From Trema orientale (lineage: Eukaryota > Streptophyta > Magnoliopsida > Rosales > Cannabaceae), in assembly GCA_002914845.1 (NCBI GenBank), contig JXTC01000602.1, forward strand, positions 24,931 to 88,930: 64,000 bases of DNA, written 5' to 3'. Under the pieces are notes generated by a model that was not told where the DNA came from, searched no databases, and was given only the letters and a program-made list of their open reading frames with translations. Both the position numbers and the translations under genes were made by a program. Below are positions 35,528 to 47,624 of the stretch, piece by piece; the first letter of the stretch is position 1; every line of letters starts with the position of its first letter.

Positions 35528-36785
35528 ATTATGTTAGGGTTTATGCCTTAAAAGCATGTATATTTTAGATATTTATTGAATTACTAAAATGACATTTTTC
35601 TATTTGAATTTGTGCATAATTTGTATATCTTTAAATATTAAAAAATTCCTAGTTTATTTATGTGACCAAAAATTTAGTATATAAGTGTTTTATACATGAG
35701 GATTAAATTTATGGATAATAAACTAAACATAATCCGTAATAATTAATTAAAATTTGGGATCTTTAATTAAATATTATTAATATGGTCCATTAACATTGAG
35801 AATATAATAGTTTTATCCAGATTATTGATGTGCTGACATCACAATAGAGGTATTTTATATAATTCGATTATATAGACTGGACTAGACATGATTTGAATCT
35901 CACATAAATTCTTTTAACTATTGAGAGTTCAAATAATGTCACTAGATGATCATATGTAGATCAGTCTTAATCCCGAGTAGTTATGAACTCCTATTTATAA
36001 TATTATATTCTTTAGCATACTTGTTAAAGGTTCGTTTCCTAAACAGACCGAAATACTTGTATCTTAGGAGTATGATGAGATCAGTAGCTGGGAATATAGC
36101 TTATAGACATGGAATCAATTCCTTCCATTAGGAAGCTAAAAAGATGATTCCCTTATATATTGATTCAGGACTTGAACAGTTTGAGTACTCAATTTATAAT
36201 AGATTTATAAATTAACTGTTCATTAGAGAATCAATGATACACAAGAATAAAGATGTAATTAGAGAGGTAAACGGAATATGATCTAGCTCCAATTATGAAT
36301 TATCTATGGAGGATTGAATTACATGTATTGATTAAATCGATAGACTGCTCAATATTTTTTGAGTAAATTGATTCTATAATTTCAAGAGTGCAATTCTAGA
36401 CTTTTAGTGGAGTAATACTGGAATTAATAAATTAGATAAATTAATTAAAGAGTTTAATCGATTGTCATAATTTATTGGAACTTGAATTTCAGGTCCTTAG
36501 ATCCCCAATTCAACCTCTTATAAACATTGTACTGGATATTATATCATTTCTGTTACTGCACACTTTGTCTAGATAAATAGTTTATCTATATGTAATTAAT
36601 AATTGTTATTAATTGATTAATTAATTGGAAAAATTAACTAAATAATCAATTTTCTAATACATGGTTGAATATTGACCTTGTCAATATATTAGATATATTT
36701 TTAGTCTTTTTTCATGTGTAGGGACTAAATTGCCCTTAATGAATTAAAAAAAAAAAGCCTAAAACATTTTCCTCCTTATGCAATG
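35528..36785 (+). repeat. Left long terminal inverted repeat of the MULE
   Basis: It contains CTCAATTTATAATAGATTTAT, GGAGGATTGAATTACATG, TTTCAAGAGTGCAATTCTAG and TTAATAAATTAGATAAATTA, all mirrored in the right repeat. The inner part (TAGTCTTTTTTCATGTGTAGG, then ATTGCCCTTAATGAAT) is mirrored at 44640-44730. Similarity ends at about 36785, just before the DUF1985 gene leader, as expected for a terminal repeat with a promoter. Confidence 0.7.
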
Positions 36786-37005
36786 CACGATCCCCCTCTC
36801 CATTCTCTCTTTTGTCTTCTATGAATAGTTATTCCCAAGTCTCGAGATAGTAATAGCCCAAACTAGATGTTCTCAAGATAAAAAGGATAGCTCTTCTCCT
36901 CCAAAAGAAAAGAAGTTAAGGTCGAAGTAAAAGCGCGAGGCAAAGAATGGCGAATTCTCTAACCCGCCGGTGGATACGGTCGAGAACGATAACTCGCCGA
37001 AGAAA

Positions 37006-38625
37006 ATGATTGCAAGTGAAGCCAAACAGGTTTGTGGGTTATGGGTATTGTTAATTTGTAATTTGTTTGGCTTTAGTGATATGTTATAAACTGAACGAAT
37101 TTTGTAAATTTATTTTTTGATTTCTTGTGTGCATAACACTTATATTATATTAGAATTATGGTTGTCTATGAGTTCTACACAAGCATCAGATGCTTGTATC
37201 AAGAGACTAACATACTTATGTCTATTGATATCAATGATTGTACATATGAATATGTTTCCAAAATAATTTTGTTTTGCGTTGCTTCTTATATATGTTTTGC
37301 ATGAGTTTCTTCGTATTTGCATTTGAATTTTTATGAATCATTATTAGAGAACAGATTTTATTGTCTTCATTAGTTATAGTCTAGAATGAGTAATGTTTAT
37401 GGTCTTTAGATATATTCAATTCTCTTATTGTGTTCACTATACTGAATGTCTTATTTTAGAATTCCTACCAGTTTTGTCATAATTTCTATTGGTAGTCGAA
37501 AACATATTTCAGTCACTACTAAGTAATTTTTGGAATGGGACTTATCTGTGTTTCTTTGCATATATATATTCAATTATATGGTTTTATTCATCATGTCAAA
37601 TATATTATTATACAATATACTAGTTTTATGTTCTCTAATGGTCGAGACTATTTCAATCTCTAATGAAAGTGATTCAGGAATAGGTTATACTCATATTTGT
37701 ATTAGTTTTATGTAAATTTCGTACATGATTTGAAGTAAATACAATACAATAATAATTTTTTCAATTTTTTTATTTTAGAAATTTACTCCTCTAGTTGAAG
37801 AGGAGGATTTTTTTACGTGTCGCATCACAAGATATGCTAAACTCGAAGTTATTGAGAATATAAAAAGAAAATTGAATAAAAGACAGACCCAAATGTTTAG
37901 ACAATCATGTTTGGGAAATTTCTTAGATCTCGAAAACAAGAAACTAATATGGGTTGCTCAAATTGTACACCACTTACTCCTAAGGCAAATTGATCAACCT
38001 AATAGGGAGGAGTTATGATTTTTAGTTGGTGGGAAAAAATTAAGGTTTTCTATCAACAAGTATTTGTTGATTACTGGTCTTCTATGTGAAGGTGAACTTA
38101 GAGATAAAAATCAAATCTATGGAGACCGTTTAAGAGACAAATATTTTGATGGCAATGAGAGTATAACTCGACTAATATTGGAGAACACGTTCATGAACTA
38201 CGAAGGGGACAATAATACAGATTGTGTGAAGCTTGCTTTGGCTTATTTTGTGGAAAACCTGTTGATGGCTAGGGCAAATACAAAATTAATTTCTCAGTTC
38301 ACCTTAAAAGTTGTAGACAACCTGGATGGCTTTAATCAATATCCTTGTGGCCTTCAAAGTTATCAGTACACTATAGGTTGCATAAGAAGGAATTTTTTAA
38401 AAAGAATGCAAAAGCAAAAAATGAAGATAAGAAAGAATACTAATCAGACTGAAGCATATTCTTTAGGAGGTTTTATTTTTGCATTCCAAGTGTGGGCAAA
38501 ACGAGTGCATACGAAACTTCAGTCCTACTTATGCTGAGAGAATACGTGATAGAATCCCTAGGATTTTAAATTGGAATGTGCCTGAAATTGGCAAGTACAC
38601 AACTCTCAAAAGCGTAGTCTTCAAG
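37006..38625 (+). pseudogene. MULE-borne DUF1985-domain gene, interrupted by a stop and a frameshift
   Basis: The probable first exon begins at ATG 37006 (MIASEAKQ) and ends at a GT donor at 37030. The second exon starts at 37779 after TATTTTAG and stays in phase: KFTPLVEEEDFFTCRITRYAKL, then FLDLENKKLIWVAQIVHHLL, then LITGLLCEGE, VKLALAYFVENLLMA, VVDNLDGFNQYPCG and GGFIFAFQVWAKR, the order seen in plant DUF1985 domains. Family knowledge: DUF1985 is usually joined to a Ulp1-type SUMO peptidase carried by MULEs (Kaonashi-like). No peptidase part is visible here. A TGA at 38015-38017 and a frameshift near 38510-38525 kill the gene; KSVVFK at 38608-38625 precedes a GT donor. Weak coding traces at 38770-39180 may be later exons. 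Confidence 0.75.
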
Positions 38626-38729
38626 GTAGCTAATGTGAGTATGAATGCATTATATAAAAAAATTGTTTTTTCTTTTTCTTTTTTTTTTTTTGGTAAAATT
38701 TCTAACACTACTTGAACATTTCTCAACCA

Positions 38730-39190
38730 CTGAAGGAAAAATCACTAGCCATCTTTTTTTCATTAATAGCTTCATGTGACTAATATGCGTCCAAAAGAAG
38801 AGGAGAGAAAATAGGTTTATACTAATGGAATGTTTATTGATAAAAAAGTACCATTACCACTAAGATTGATGAGTAAGAATATTCAACAAAAGTGATGGAG
38901 AAATATGATATTGAAGAAGAACCATATAAGAATATTAAAACAACTTCTGATTTGGTAAGATATCTATAGTTTTATTAATTTTATAATTCTTAATTTAAAT
39001 ATATATAATTATGTTATATTAAATTGCATTTTTTTATGTTATGTTGTACATTTTTTCAGTTAGAATGGAAGAGACAGTTGTTGGCTTTTAAAGAGGAGGT
39101 TAGATAAGATATAAAAGGCTTAAGGGAAGGTCAAGTCTCAATAAATCAACAACTGAGTCAGATTATTTCTATGCTGCAAAACTATTTTCA
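38730..39190 (+). pseudogene. Possible 3' exon remnants of the DUF1985 gene
   Basis: The plus strand carries short coding-like pieces such as LHVTNMRPKEEE near 38771-38806 and FKEEVR near 39088, ending near YFQIK at 39190, interrupted by stops. They lie where the downstream part of a DUF1985/Ulp1 gene would be, but I cannot identify a peptidase motif (no recognisable His-Asp-Cys block). Confidence 0.3.
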
Positions 39191-39194
39191 AATT

Positions 39195-40640
39195 AAGTTC
39201 TACTAGTGATTAAAGTTATCTCTGACACTAGTAGATAATAGTAGCATAAAACCTATTTTTCAAATTAAGTTTTACTAGTGATTATAATTGTCTCTGCCAC
39301 TGGTAGATAATAGTAGCATAAAACCTATTTTTAAATTAGGTTCTAGTAGTGATTGTAATTGTCTCTACTATTGGTAGATAATAATAGCATAAAACCTATA
39401 TTTTACAAAATAAGTTCTACTAATGATTAAAATAGTCTCTACAATTGATAGTTTTTTTTTAAAAAAAAAAAAGTTGTACTGATTATTAAAATTGTCTCTA
39501 CCACTGGTAGATAATAGACCTATTTTCGAATTAAAATCTATTGATGATTGAAATTTTCTCTACCACTGGTAGATAATAATAGCATAAAACCTATATTTTA
39601 AAAATAAGTTCTATTGATGATTGAAATAGTCTCCACCACTGGTAGATTTTTTCTTTTCTTTGAAGAAAAAAAGAACCTATTCATAGAAAAGTCTCTACCA
39701 CCAGTATTGTAGCATAAAACCTATATTTTAAAAATAAGTTCTACTAATGATTGAAATATTCTCTACCACTAGTATATAGTATAGTAGCATAAAACCCATA
39801 TTTTAAAAATTAGTTCTACTAATGATTAAAATAGTCTCTACAATTGATACTTTTTTTTTTTAAGTTGTACTGCTGATTTTTAAAATTGTCTTTACCACTA
39901 GTATATAATAGTATCGTAAAACCTATTTTTGAATTAAAATCTATTGATGATTGAAATTTTCTCTACCACTGTTAGATAATAATAGCATAAAACCTATATT
40001 TTAAAAATAAGTTCTACTGATGATTGATATAGTCTCTACCACTGGTAGATTTTTTTCTTTTTTTTTGAAGAAAAAAAGAACCTATTCATAGAAAAGTCTC
40101 TACCACCAGTATTGTAGCATAAAACCCATATTTTAAAAATAAGTTCTACTGATGATTAAAATAGTCTTTACTACTAGTATATAGTATAGTAGCATAAAAC
40201 CCATATTTTAAAAATTAGTTCTACTAATGATTAAAATAGTCTCTACAATTGATACTTTTTTTTTAAAAAAAAAAAAAAAGTTGTACTGCTGATTATTAAA
40301 ATTGTCTTTACCATTGGTAGATAATAGTATCATAAAACTTATTTTCGAATTAAAATCTACTGATGATTAAAATTTTCTCTACCACTGGTAGATAATAATA
40401 GTATAAAACTTATATTTTAAAATAAGTTCTACTGATGATTGAAATAGTCTCTACCACTGGTAGATTTTTTTTTTTTTTTTTTTAAGAAAGGAAGTTGTAT
40501 TGCTTATTAAAATTATCTTTACCACTAGTAGATAATAGTAGCATAAACTTATTTTCAAATTAGGTTCTAGTAGTGATTATAATTGTCTCTACCACTAGTA
40601 TATAGTATAGTAGCATAAAACCTAATTTAAAATAAGAATG
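39195..40640. repeat. Tandem array of about 72 bp units with a higher-order period of about 405 bp
   Basis: The basic unit reads roughly AAGTTCTACTGATGATTGAA, then ATAGTCTCTACCACTGGTAG, then ATAATAGTAGCATAAAACCT and an AT run. First starts are 39195, 39267, 39338 and 39410. Each unit holds the palindromic word CTACCACTGGTAG or CTACCACTAGTAG. A variant pair containing GAAGAAAAAAAGAACCTATTC at about 39660 and 40065 shows that a block of several units was itself duplicated. About 20 units in total. No coding. The array sits between the two convergent MULE genes. Confidence 0.85.
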
Positions 40641-40792
40641 CACGAATACCATATTTTAAAATTATAGAAAATCCTATTAATCCTTATGAAAACATAACAT
40701 ATTAGTACCCTACATAATCAAATTAATTGATAAGAGTTCACAACTAGTCAATTAACAATACAATAGCACAAATAACAATGCATAAATAAAGT

Positions 40793-43266
40793 TCATGGAG
40801 AGTATTCAAATGGATTAGAAGAAGAAGCACCCTTCATGTCAGATCTACTGTCAAGTGCTATTGGGTTTGGGCATGTTTGGCGGTTATATCCTGGTTGTCT
40901 GCATCTACCACATTTGTTCCGTTTAGCCTCCTCTCTAACGGAAAGAATCCTCTTCTTTTTAGGCCTTCCTATTCGCCTACGAGTAGTCGGTGGAATAACT
41001 TTAATGTCCTTGATGTCAGTGGGAATAATCCAATCTTTCCCACTTCCAACAGGTTCGACTGGCTCAGTATATGCTGACTGCAAAGCTTTAGTTGTATGAT
41101 AGTAAGAGCAATAATGATATGGACCCATCCTACGCAATCTAATTGCAGCAAGTGCATGCAGACAAGGCATTGAGTCAAGGTCGAATTCACGACATGTACA
41201 AGTCATTTGAGTCAAATCAACAATAAACTATTCTCCTTGATTAACAGTAAACTTATGCATGCTCACAGCTTTAGCCTGTTGAAATAATAGATACCATTAA
41301 AGATAAAAACTACATAATTGAAAAACTATATCAATAACTATATCAATAATTGATATATACCTTCAAATGAAGTAAAACTTGATTTTTGTTCCTTAATTGT
41401 TCCTCTGCCCATATAGTCAATGGTGAGGTCATTGTCAATGCTTTATTAAGTCTTTTGGTAAAACATGATTGAAGCATACGCCTAAACCATTCAACACACG
41501 CCGGCACAGGTAAATTTCTTGCATGTTTAGTAGCATTATTCATGGATTCTGCAATAATGGTCGTCAAAATACTGTACCGTTTTCCAGTTGAGTATGCACG
41601 TGACCATTTATAATAACTGATCTCAAACAAATAAGGACGGATACGAGAATCTAGCTTTGCCATCTCGTGCATGAAGTGTTCAAATTCACTCACACGATAT
41701 GATTTAGCACAAAGAATGAACAAATCATTAACCATAACTCTCCCACAAGATTTTTTCAAATTCCCTTTCAAGTGATACATACAAATTCCATGCATAGCAT
41801 TTAAAAATACCTTTTTAATCGCGGGTTCAATGCTTTTGTGGCGATCTGTTACTAACACTAGACCTTCACGCTCTCCATAAGTTTCTTTTAGTTTATTGAG
41901 GAACCACTCCCAAGAATCATCGTTCTCTGAATCACCAATGCCAATGGCTAATGGAAAAATTCGATTGTCACCACTCTTGCATATTGCAATAAACATCGTT
42001 CTACCATATCTAGCTGTTAAAAAAGTTCCATCAAGAGCAATTACTGGTGTACAATGTATCCAACCCTTAATTGATGCATACAAAGCAACAAATAAGTATT
42101 TGAATCAGTTCTTATCATTAATGACAAGGTCAACAATATTGCCAGGATTGGTTTTCTTTAACACATAGAGATATGAGGGTAGAACTGAATAGTTTCCTTT
42201 TGGTGACCCTCGTAGTGTCTCATATACACTTTCTCTCGCTCTCCAAGCTTTCTCATAACTGATATTGACCCTTATATCCAACTGAACATCTGATACAATA
42301 TCCTGCGGCTTCTATCCTCCTTTTTTTGTCTGAACCCGCTTCTTCATCCACTCTCCTACAATCCAACTAGTTGCTTGACGATGGTCACCGATCATAATGT
42401 CTAACGAACAAGTATACTCTCTAATATACTTGATGATCATAAATAAATCAGTTTGTCTAACCTTAATTCCTCGAACTCTCTATTTGCATTGATCATCCAA
42501 ACATTTAACAACCAATACCCTTTTTGTTGATTTCTTCACTTTAAACTGAAAATATTTTCTTATAGCAAGAAAACTTAATTCCTTTTTAAGCTCTTTTTTA
42601 TTCTTGTAAATTTTCCTCAATCGAACACCATCATCTGAAGCATCTACACATTCTTTATCATTTTTTTTATCTTCAAATTCCCATACATGTGTATTATCAT
42701 TTGGAATATCATCAACCAGAAAAGTAGGAGGTATAGGGACAGGAGCCATATATTCTTCTTCAGGAGGAAAAATATGATCTTCAACTGGTGGAGAAATATT
42801 CACTGATGTTTGTTTCATCATAGGAAGAGGCATACTTTCAGCAATACAATTTTTCCCAAAAATTATTTTTTGTTCTTTACCCCTTTTTTTTTGAGACATT
42901 GTCACTGCCAATACCTTCTTGGGATGATGGTCGCATAGAATGAGGCTGTGTTTTTGTTAATGGCTGACTTTCTACAAACAACGGATAACTAGTTTTTGAG
43001 CAATCTTTTTTTAATTCCAACCAAATATCAACATCTTTGTCATTTGTAATTTTGATAAAGGGTATCGGTGGTGACATAGTATCATACTTCAATAATAACG
43101 AATGGGTAGATTGATTGATGCTTAAAGATTCAAAAATTACATTACATAATCCAGTATATGTGCAATCTTTTGGAATCAGTATATCCATGGCTTCAGCTCC
43201 AATAAAAACAGGAGGGTTACCTTCCCATTGACCATTATACATGATAAAAGCTGTGATTAAGCCCAT
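40793..43266 (-). pseudogene. MULE transposase (mudrA-like), two exons, four stops and one frameshift
   Basis: The probable start is ATG 43266, just after a CAG acceptor (MGLITAFIMYNGQWEGNPPV). The catalytic region lies at about 42060-41400: ALDGTFL (first Asp), LVTDRHKSIEPAI (second Asp), GICMYHLKGNL (CxxH) and IIAESMNNATKHAR (Glu). Exon 1 ends at 41361 (AAG/GTATAT); exon 2 runs 41275-40793 with the SWIM zinc finger (CTCREFDLDSMPCLHALAA) and a C-terminal zinc knuckle (CGRCRQPGYNRQTC) whose His is Tyr. Defects: one extra A in a homopolymer near 42886 shifts the frame; stops at 42482-42480 (expected Trp), 42314-42312, 42107-42105 (expected Arg, CGA to TGA) and 41230-41228. Most are C-to-T type changes. 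Length otherwise fits the family. Confidence 0.85.
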
Positions 43267-43268
43267 TT

Positions 43269-44639
43269 CTGCAAAATAACTCAAAAAATTTAGCACAACA
43301 TAAAATAGTCTATTGATGATACAAACTTTATTAATTGTTGACAAACTTTTTACTTTAAATTTACTTTTACGATTTTAGTTTTTATGAATTTTACTAAGAT
43401 AGTAGAGGAAAAGAATATTTTTTTTGAAATAATATACTAAATTTACAAGTTAAGCTACAATGAAGCCCTCAAATAAAAATAATTTCTATCAGTAATAAAA
43501 ATAACTAGATAACTAAATACAAAAAGACTTATGCAACTTTATCATAGAAGTAAGTGTTATATGAGGAAACATGGAAAAAAATAAAAAAGGCATTAAATGA
43601 AGAATCGATGAAGACGAAACAAAATAAAAGCTAAATTTTAGCACGACACAAAATTTCAACTATTGATAGACTTTTCACTAGAGCTTACAATTATCTTTTT
43701 GTTGCCCTCTAATAAAATGACATCCTATGGTAGGTAAGATAAAGAAATCAAATTATTCTTTTCAAATTAAGCCCATGGGTCAATTCATATCCTAAAAATT
43801 TAGATATTTGGTTTTGCATATCGTTTGCTCTATACTTGTCACACATTCTGAATTGAGGTTTATAATTAAATATGTAATACAACTAAAACAACAAAAATTA
43901 ATAAAAGTGAATATAACAAGCCTAAAACCTGTTTCAAGAATGACTTAAAATTCCTGTTGTGCCTCTTGTCTCTCACAAATAAGGATTAGCTTTGCTGTCC
44001 ACAGCACTTAATCTGCACAATCATCAATACTATAATATTAGCAGAACCTTCACATGACTAAAAATACTAATTAAATAGGAGACTCTTCACATGTTCAAAT
44101 AAAATCTATGTATATAACACAACACCAAAAATCCAAAAAATAACTAAATAAATTAGTAATTGATAAATGGGGTTTATAGGTTTAATTCGAGTACATCACG
44201 CGCGTATATTTCCGATTACTAATGCACGTCTCGCAGTGCAAAGGATTGCAACTTTTATCTGAAACGCAGGTTTGTCCTTCCTACAAAAGAAAGTATTGTA
44301 AACCATAATAAGATTATTCTTCTAAACAATTTTTTTTTAAAAAGAAAGAAAATGATGAAAATGAAAAAGGAAAAAAATATGGGTTCTTGGTTTTGACGGC
44401 ATATGAAGAGAAACCCAAGAAGAAAGTGGAAACAAACAGAGTTGCAATGAAGATTAAATAATTCTCTGAAAAAAAATTAGAGCCTTTTAGCCATTAGTGA
44501 GTAAACTGATGAAGAATTGCATATCTCTGTAGGCAATAATTCAACATGGGATTGGGAGAGACTTGGTTTATGGTGTAATTGTAATTCTTTGTAGATTAAA
44601 AAGAAAGGGTGTGGAGAGGGAGATGGAGCGTAACTGAAT
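43269..44639 (-). other. Leader/intron region upstream of the MULE transposase
   Basis: This AT-rich stretch lies between the transposase start and the inner edge of the right terminal repeat. A CAG acceptor directly before ATG 43266 suggests a spliced 5' leader whose first exon lies nearer 44640. A CpG-containing patch at 44200-44280 (ACATCACGCGCGTATATTTC) stands out. No coding frame recognised. Confidence 0.4.
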
Positions 44640-44830
44640 AAGTGTGGAGGAAAAAGATTTTAGGGTTTTTTTTTTTAATTATTCATTAAGGGCAATTTTC
44701 TTCCTACACATGAAAAAAAGACTAAAATTATATCTAATATATATATATAGGTCAATCTTCAATCGTGTACTAGAAAATAGATTATTTAATTAATTTTGAA
44801 TTAATTAATTTTAAATTTATGGAGGAATAA
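44640..44830 (-). repeat. Inner part of the right MULE terminal inverted repeat
   Basis: Read on the minus strand, ATTTTCTAGTACACGATTGA, then TAGTCTTTTTTTCATGTGTAGG and ATTGCCCTTAATGAATAATT match 36645-36765 of the left repeat. Confidence 0.7.
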
Positions 44831-47620
44831 GTTTCCCGATTTGTTTAAATTTTGAAATATCTAATTATCAGATAATTAGATAAATAGAAATTAGGAAATT
44901 GACTAAGTTTTTTTTATTAAGATATATATATATTAATTAATTAGATTAATTAATTTAAACATATATATATAAACTCACATTTTTTTTATAAATAAACAAA
45001 GATTATATTTCCTATTAAAAACAAGTAACATTTTTTTTAAAGTTTAATATATATATTAATTTGATTAATAAATCTATTTATTAAATAGTTTAATAAAAAT
45101 ATATATAAAGGAAACCCTAGCAAAAAATATAGAATACACTACGTATTATTTTCTACAGAGCCTCCATAACCTGAAGAGAAAAAAAGAGTCTTCATATTCT
45201 CTGTAGAACAAACTCTTGCAATCTCATATGTTGAGAATATTGCAAGGTCTAAAGTGTGAGTTTTAAGAAATTATACGCAATGCCCATACGTTCATCCAGT
45301 TGTGCTTGAGACTTGGATTAGAAGATCGTGGTTTAGAAGACAGAAAAGTTAGGATCCGCTGATAAGCTGCAAGAAGTATTAGATCTATTCTCTTTGTATG
45401 TTTCGATTTGCTATGAATTAATACTATGCACTCATATAATCAATTGTTTTGAGAAAATTTTTGATTGATCTTGGACCAATCTTCCGCTGCGAAAATCATT
45501 TTAAATACTAACAGATTCAAATTTAATTGATATTTCGATTTTTTTTTTGAACTGTTTTGAGGGAGAAAAAAATGCAAATGGAAAGGATCATAACGAGTTT
45601 GAGATGAGGGAAAATAACGAGTCCCAGAGGGAATGACAAGATAAACTAAAAATATAGATTTTTCAAACTAAGATTAAGGTAATATGGGCTTATTATATCA
45701 GCATTTAAGAGAACCAAGACCCTAACTTTCTTCCTGGGTTGAAGATTCGAAGTATAAATTCGTTTTAGAATAAATTCATGAAAAACAAGTAGATGTTGTA
45801 TAATAAAAATGTAAAGAAAACAATCAAGTTACCGAAGATGTCATAAACTCAAACTAACTCTTCTTCAATGGAAGCTAGTTTTGTTTGTGAGAGAAAGAAG
45901 CCAAGGGGTTGATGAAAGAGAAAGCTATAGTGTGCTTCTACTTCTTTCCTATATTTATTAATTCTTTTAATTAATTCTGGGTTATTAACGTCGACTCTAT
46001 CCCGTTAGTTCACGTTGGCCTTTATTTGATTTGTCACAAATTTATTGCTTCGACCTATCAATCACTACAATTCATTTACACTGAGTTAGATGGCCATCAC
46101 AAAAATGTTGTCAACACTTGCTAAAGGCCTACAAATACTCAACTAAAATTTTCCGATCTTATCTCCCACTTAGCTTGAATGCAAGGCTCATACATAGAAG
46201 AAAAAACTAGACATTCCGTTTCTATTAGACTTCGACCAGAATTCCCACCTAGCTGAAGTTGAAGAGAGGCATTTGGACTTTCTAAAGAGTGCTTTCTTTG
46301 TTCGTATGTTGATAAAATTGTTGAAAATTAATTTAAGGGTTTTCAACTGTTTTACATGTGTTTTGAACAAAAAGGACAAAATTACAGTTAAAAGAATTCA
46401 ACTCATGTACAGTCTTTGATGTCATTTTTCTAAATACTTGGTCAGTAGTGCTTTCGAAAATTTTGCTCCTCAAGTTTAATAACGTTTGTGAAGCCGAATG
46501 GGGTGATGACAACTCATGTAGACAATTGGGCCTAGTGGCTGGTCCTCCCCAATTACTCCATCAGCAAATTAGGAAATACACCACTTTTTAAAAGAAATAT
46601 TTCTACGGTACACCTCTTCTTATTATTTTCACACGGTGTTCTATTGATAAATACCATTTTTTGAAACTTTTTAAAGTATTTCTGAAATTCAAAATTAGGG
46701 TGTTAAAAGGGGCTTCTCTTTTTCTTCCTCTTCGGCTTTCAGAGCTTTAATATCTCTGAAATTTATTCCATTCTTTACGATCCCATGCGAGTCAAATCAA
46801 AACACATCTCATGGGCGGCAACAAAGAGGATGGTTCCGGCGAAGATAGTGGCAAGGATAGGATGGGGCCGAGGGAGATTGAGACAGGTTGATGTGGGTCA
46901 TTACGAACAGAACAGTAGGTCTAGCCGAAGTCAGTAGATGGCCAGTGAGCTTCAAAAAATCCCTAAGACAGCGATGCTTAATCGATGGTCAATTTCTATA
47001 TCTCGACCAAGCTATATATGGTTCTCCAATCCAGGTTCCTATATATTCTTGTATTGAATCTTTTTAATGGAACTTCTATTTATTTATTTCTTGATAATGA
47101 TAGAGTTAGATTAATAGTTTTTTGGAGATGAGTGTCTTTGTGGGGAGTTCATTGATTGTAGTTGATTGGAGTTCTAATTCTATTTGTGAAAATGGTTGGA
47201 TTAAAGATGCAAAAAATTTGTTTGAAAAATGCTTCTAAGAGATAAAATGCAAATATTGTCTAGATATAGTTCTGGTTCAAGCAACATGGTAATTTTATAG
47301 AGTTGAATGATATTATTATATTTCTTTCCTTCTTTTTTTCTTTTTTTTTTTTCATTTTCACTATGATATATCCTGAGTACTAGAATGATCTTTAAGTAGC
47401 TACATTTCCTTTGGCATCCTCAGAACTTTGCACAGAAATTTTTTATAGCTGCTACTAAAATTCCCAGTTGCAATGAAGCTTGAAGAATTATTCAGCCATG
47501 AGTATGCTTTAGTTTTCTTTCAAATTTCAATTTGTTATGCTTTAGTGTCCTTCTAAATTATCATTAATTTAACATGTTATCAGAAAAACATTTTTCCTAC
47601 GTATATTATCAAGTGTTTAA
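44830..47620. other. Foreign sequence interrupting the right MULE terminal repeat
   Basis: About 2.8 kb with no counterpart in the left terminal repeat. The part from about 44830 to 45513 (plus strand) resembles the 3' half of a long plant LTR: AT-rich, a TATATAAAGGAAACCCTAG block near 45105, then TTCCGCTGCGAAAATCATTT and TACTAACA at its end. If so it is a truncated LTR fossil. The rest (45520-47620) includes moderately GC-rich patches at 46490-46560 and 46780-46960 in which I recognise no domain. Boundaries of the whole insertion are approximate. Confidence 0.45.
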
Positions 47621-47624
47621 TAAT

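Noticed and set aside
35528-36785. Reading the long inverted repeats at 35528-36785 and 44640/47625-48619 as two solo LTRs
   Set aside because: The tips (TGTTAGGG...CCCTAACA) and AT-rich character are LTR-like, but the copies are inverted, matching blocks keep the same order on both sides, both end at the same inner point, and MULE genes lie between them. Terminal inverted repeats explain this more simply. Kept as the main alternative.
39195-40640. CRISPR-like array of direct repeats
   Set aside because: Units are contiguous, AT-rich and diverged, without unique spacers, and the genome is a plant nuclear one.
40836-41099. Plus-strand open frames opposite the MULE transposase exon 2
   Set aside because: The minus strand encodes the SWIM finger and zinc knuckle; the plus frames are shadows.
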